In this document: positions 61,944-64,000 of the stretch, piece by piece
How positions within the stretch are numbered: the stretch's first letter is position 1
How the letters are laid out: each line of letters starts with the position of its first letter
Assembly (NCBI RefSeq): GCF_018446385.1
Contig: NC_055998.1
Coordinates: forward strand, 73,216,744 to 73,280,743
Length of the DNA stretch: 64,000 bases
Origin: Zingiber officinale
Taxonomy: Eukaryota; Streptophyta; Magnoliopsida; Zingiberales; Zingiberaceae
Direction: 5' to 3'
Translations under genes and position numbers: made by a program
Notes under the pieces: generated by a model
Told to the model about the DNA's origin: nothing
What the model saw: only the letters and a program-made list of their open reading frames with translations
Database searches by the model: none

Positions 61944-62900
61944 CTATGTTCCTGCGCACTTAGACACAAGGGTTAAATACCAATAGGACATAACCTGATT
62001 TGGTTAATCACATCAAAATTACCTTGGGGTACTAACATATGTGACCTGCACCAATGAAATCAAACTGTTACGGAGTGGAAATTGAAAAAACATAATCTTC
62101 GAGGAGCAAAGTGTAGATTGACAATTATTTCGACCAACTATTTAGTGATAGTGCTCTTCTACCATTGTGTGCATAGATTATCGTTAGAGGTTTCTGAACC
62201 TTTAGTAGAGCAGGTGTAGTGTGATGTGTTACAAGACAATGGTTAGTCGACTCAACTAGCATTGTCTACATCAAGTAGCTCAAGACCTTGATCACATAAT
62301 CATTTACCCAAGGTCTCGACGTCTATATTTTTTTATCAAAGCGACCTTTGGTTGACAGTTGTCGAAAGACATTTACGAGCATGATTATGAGAGTTGTGGA
62401 GATACCTTCTTAATGGGTAGACTCTTTGGACATTGGATTGTCATTTCCTTATCGTAGATATTTAAGTATCTAGAATAATGAGAATTGATCATTGGAAGTT
62501 AGATTTATGATCACATGACCGATCTATCTCACCAAAGATATACGATGATAAACTTCCCCACTAGGTATAATCCATTTTAGTTGGTACAACATAGACATGT
62601 AATATTGAACCATGGTGGTTATATTTAAATTTGTTGTCAATGGATGTTGGAGGTTGGATGTCTTCCTTTTTTTTCTCTATTATTGTGCGGAAAGCTATCA
62701 TATTTGATTGATGCTGAGGATGATTTTGGGATTGATGAATATGGTGAAATCAGATGTTGTGATATGTAATTTTCTGATGATCTATTAGCGGATATTTGAT
62801 TTGATGGTCTATTATTTGATATTTTTTGTTGATAGTGACATGAGGAGTAGTATGTCTATGATATTTATGGATTTGATGACCTGTAATGGTTGATCAAATA
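61944..62900. other. Unassigned stretch between retroelement fossils
   Basis: No clear gene. Probably further decayed gypsy-type sequence, since it leads without a visible border into the polymerase remains that follow. Confidence 0.35.
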
Positions 62901-63800
62901 ATAAATCGTTGCCAGTGATCTTATGGTTGTGTGTGCCATTGTACGGACATTATGAGTCCTTGGAAATGTCATTTGGGCTTACTAATACTCTGGATGTTTC
63001 ATGGACTGGATAAACCGGGTATTCCTATGGTGTTTGGACCAATTGTCATTATCTTCATTGATGATGTTGTGATATATTCCTAATCTAAAGTGGATAACGA
63101 ACAACATCATCATATAGTTCAGGAGATGCTTCGACGAGAACATCTCTATACAAAGTTCAGTAAATAACCATTCTGTCTATCTTTTATGGGATTTTTGGGA
63201 CACATTATCTCTAGTAGGGGCATATTAGTAGATTAACAGAAGATAGAGGCTGTTACTAGTTGAGAGTAGTTGAAGTCTGTACAGGCGACTCACAGCTTCC
63301 TTGGTCTCTCTTTGGATATTACAAGAGATTTGTTGAGGGTTTTCCAACATAGCTATGTCATTGATTTGACTATCTAGGAAGGGAATGAAAATTTTACCTA
63401 GATAGAGATTTACAAGGCTAGTTCTTAGGAGCTTAAGTAAAAGCTAGTAACATCAACCATCTTAGTTTTACCTTCCTTTTGTAGATAGATTTGTACTCCA
63501 CATAGATGTATCATACCAGGGGTTTGGTGCAATTTTGATGCAGCACGAGCGAGTAGTATTGTATGCTTCTCGTTAGTTGAAAGAACATGTGAAGAATTAT
63601 AAAGTTTATGATTTAGAGTTAGCTATCCTCCAGGGAAAGCTAATGTGCATTAGGAGTTTTGATTGTCACCGGGTTATGATTACAGGATTGATGCAAAGTT
63701 TCTGAGTTGAGATTGGTAAAGCAGAGACAGGTACAGTGAGGGACTCTGGTGTCCATGGTTGCTTAATCACCTATTGTTGAGCAGATTTAGAGGGCTCAAG
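62900..63800 (+). mobile_element. Ty3/gypsy reverse transcriptase / RNase H fossil
   Basis: Reading-frame fragments keep the order of a chromovirus-type (Del/Tekay-like) polymerase: an FGLTN-like segment near 62975, an FIDDV-like catalytic segment near 63050, an FLGH-like segment near 63190 and RNase H-like remains near 63500-63600. It is heavily broken, with many interruptions, and so is old. It runs towards the right edge of the window. Confidence 0.75.
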
Positions 63801-64000
63801 CTAGAGATCAGTATCTTCAGTTTATATGTAGCAGAGTAGTCTCTAGACTACACATAAAATTTTCATGTGATAAGAATGAGATTCTTTATTACCGTAGAAG
63901 ATTACATGTATTCCCGAGTCACATCTTATCTGAGAGGAGTTACTCCAGAAACCACACTAATCTAGATTTGTTATACGTCCGAGTGGTACCTGATTTATAG

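Overview
The window is nuclear DNA of a flowering plant. The genes have plant-type introns and plant gene families, and the second half is packed with nested LTR retrotransposon fossils. The repeat style recalls a monocot, possibly the ginger order, but that is a hunch and not shown by the sequence. I found no CRISPR array, tRNA or rRNA gene. Coordinates of exons were derived by hand from splice sites and checked so that every coding join stays in frame.

Left half (1-39.5 kb): five host genes. An IDM1/ROS4-like PHD-finger and GNAT-domain histone acetyltransferase (minus, 15169 to 2782, 8 coding exons, 1125 aa) carries a small LTR fossil in an intron. Head to head with it is ATG8 (plus, 17288-19767, 5 exons, 119 aa). 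Convergent with ATG8 is a LIFEGUARD/BI-1-family membrane protein (minus, 23365 to 20974, 4 exons, 245 aa). Divergent from that is a class A heat shock factor, HSFA2-like (plus, 25461-27244, 2 exons, 348 aa), with three heat-shock elements upstream. Finally comes a cyclophilin with a long Arg/Ser tail (CYP63/CYP95 type, plus, 32474-39229, 13 coding exons, 698 aa). Autophagy, cell-death suppression, heat response and chromatin are all stress-linked, but nothing suggests that the genes form a cluster beyond chance. Between and inside the genes lie hAT-type MITEs with perfect 8-bp target duplications, two SINEs with target duplications, a 974-bp foldback element and an old solo LTR.

Right half (39.5-64 kb): no host gene seen. 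A copia-type fossil (39.49-44.78 kb) carries an extra open region behind its own GC-palindrome/TATA promoter. A gag fossil follows (45.43-46.52 kb), then a Ty3/gypsy LTR and gag (46.53-51.35 kb) that hosts a 2.4-kb solo LTR flanked by ACCAG. Next is a second member of the first copia family on the minus strand (51.35-61.94 kb), split by a 7.3-kb gag-only element (52903-60195) that looks whole, with two LTRs and CTTGT on both sides. The window ends in a decayed Ty3/gypsy polymerase region.

The most striking signal is in the LTRs. Two different copia-type families carry tandem arrays of short hairpins in which the arm sequence changes from unit to unit while the two arms stay complementary, as in CCAAGCG/CGCTTGG, CCAGCTA/TAGCTGG and CCAGACG/CGTCTGG at an exact 41-nt period. 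The gag-only element carries three separate hairpin arrays of this kind in each LTR. Compensatory change of this sort suggests selection on RNA or single-strand structure, or a copying mechanism that repairs one arm from the other.
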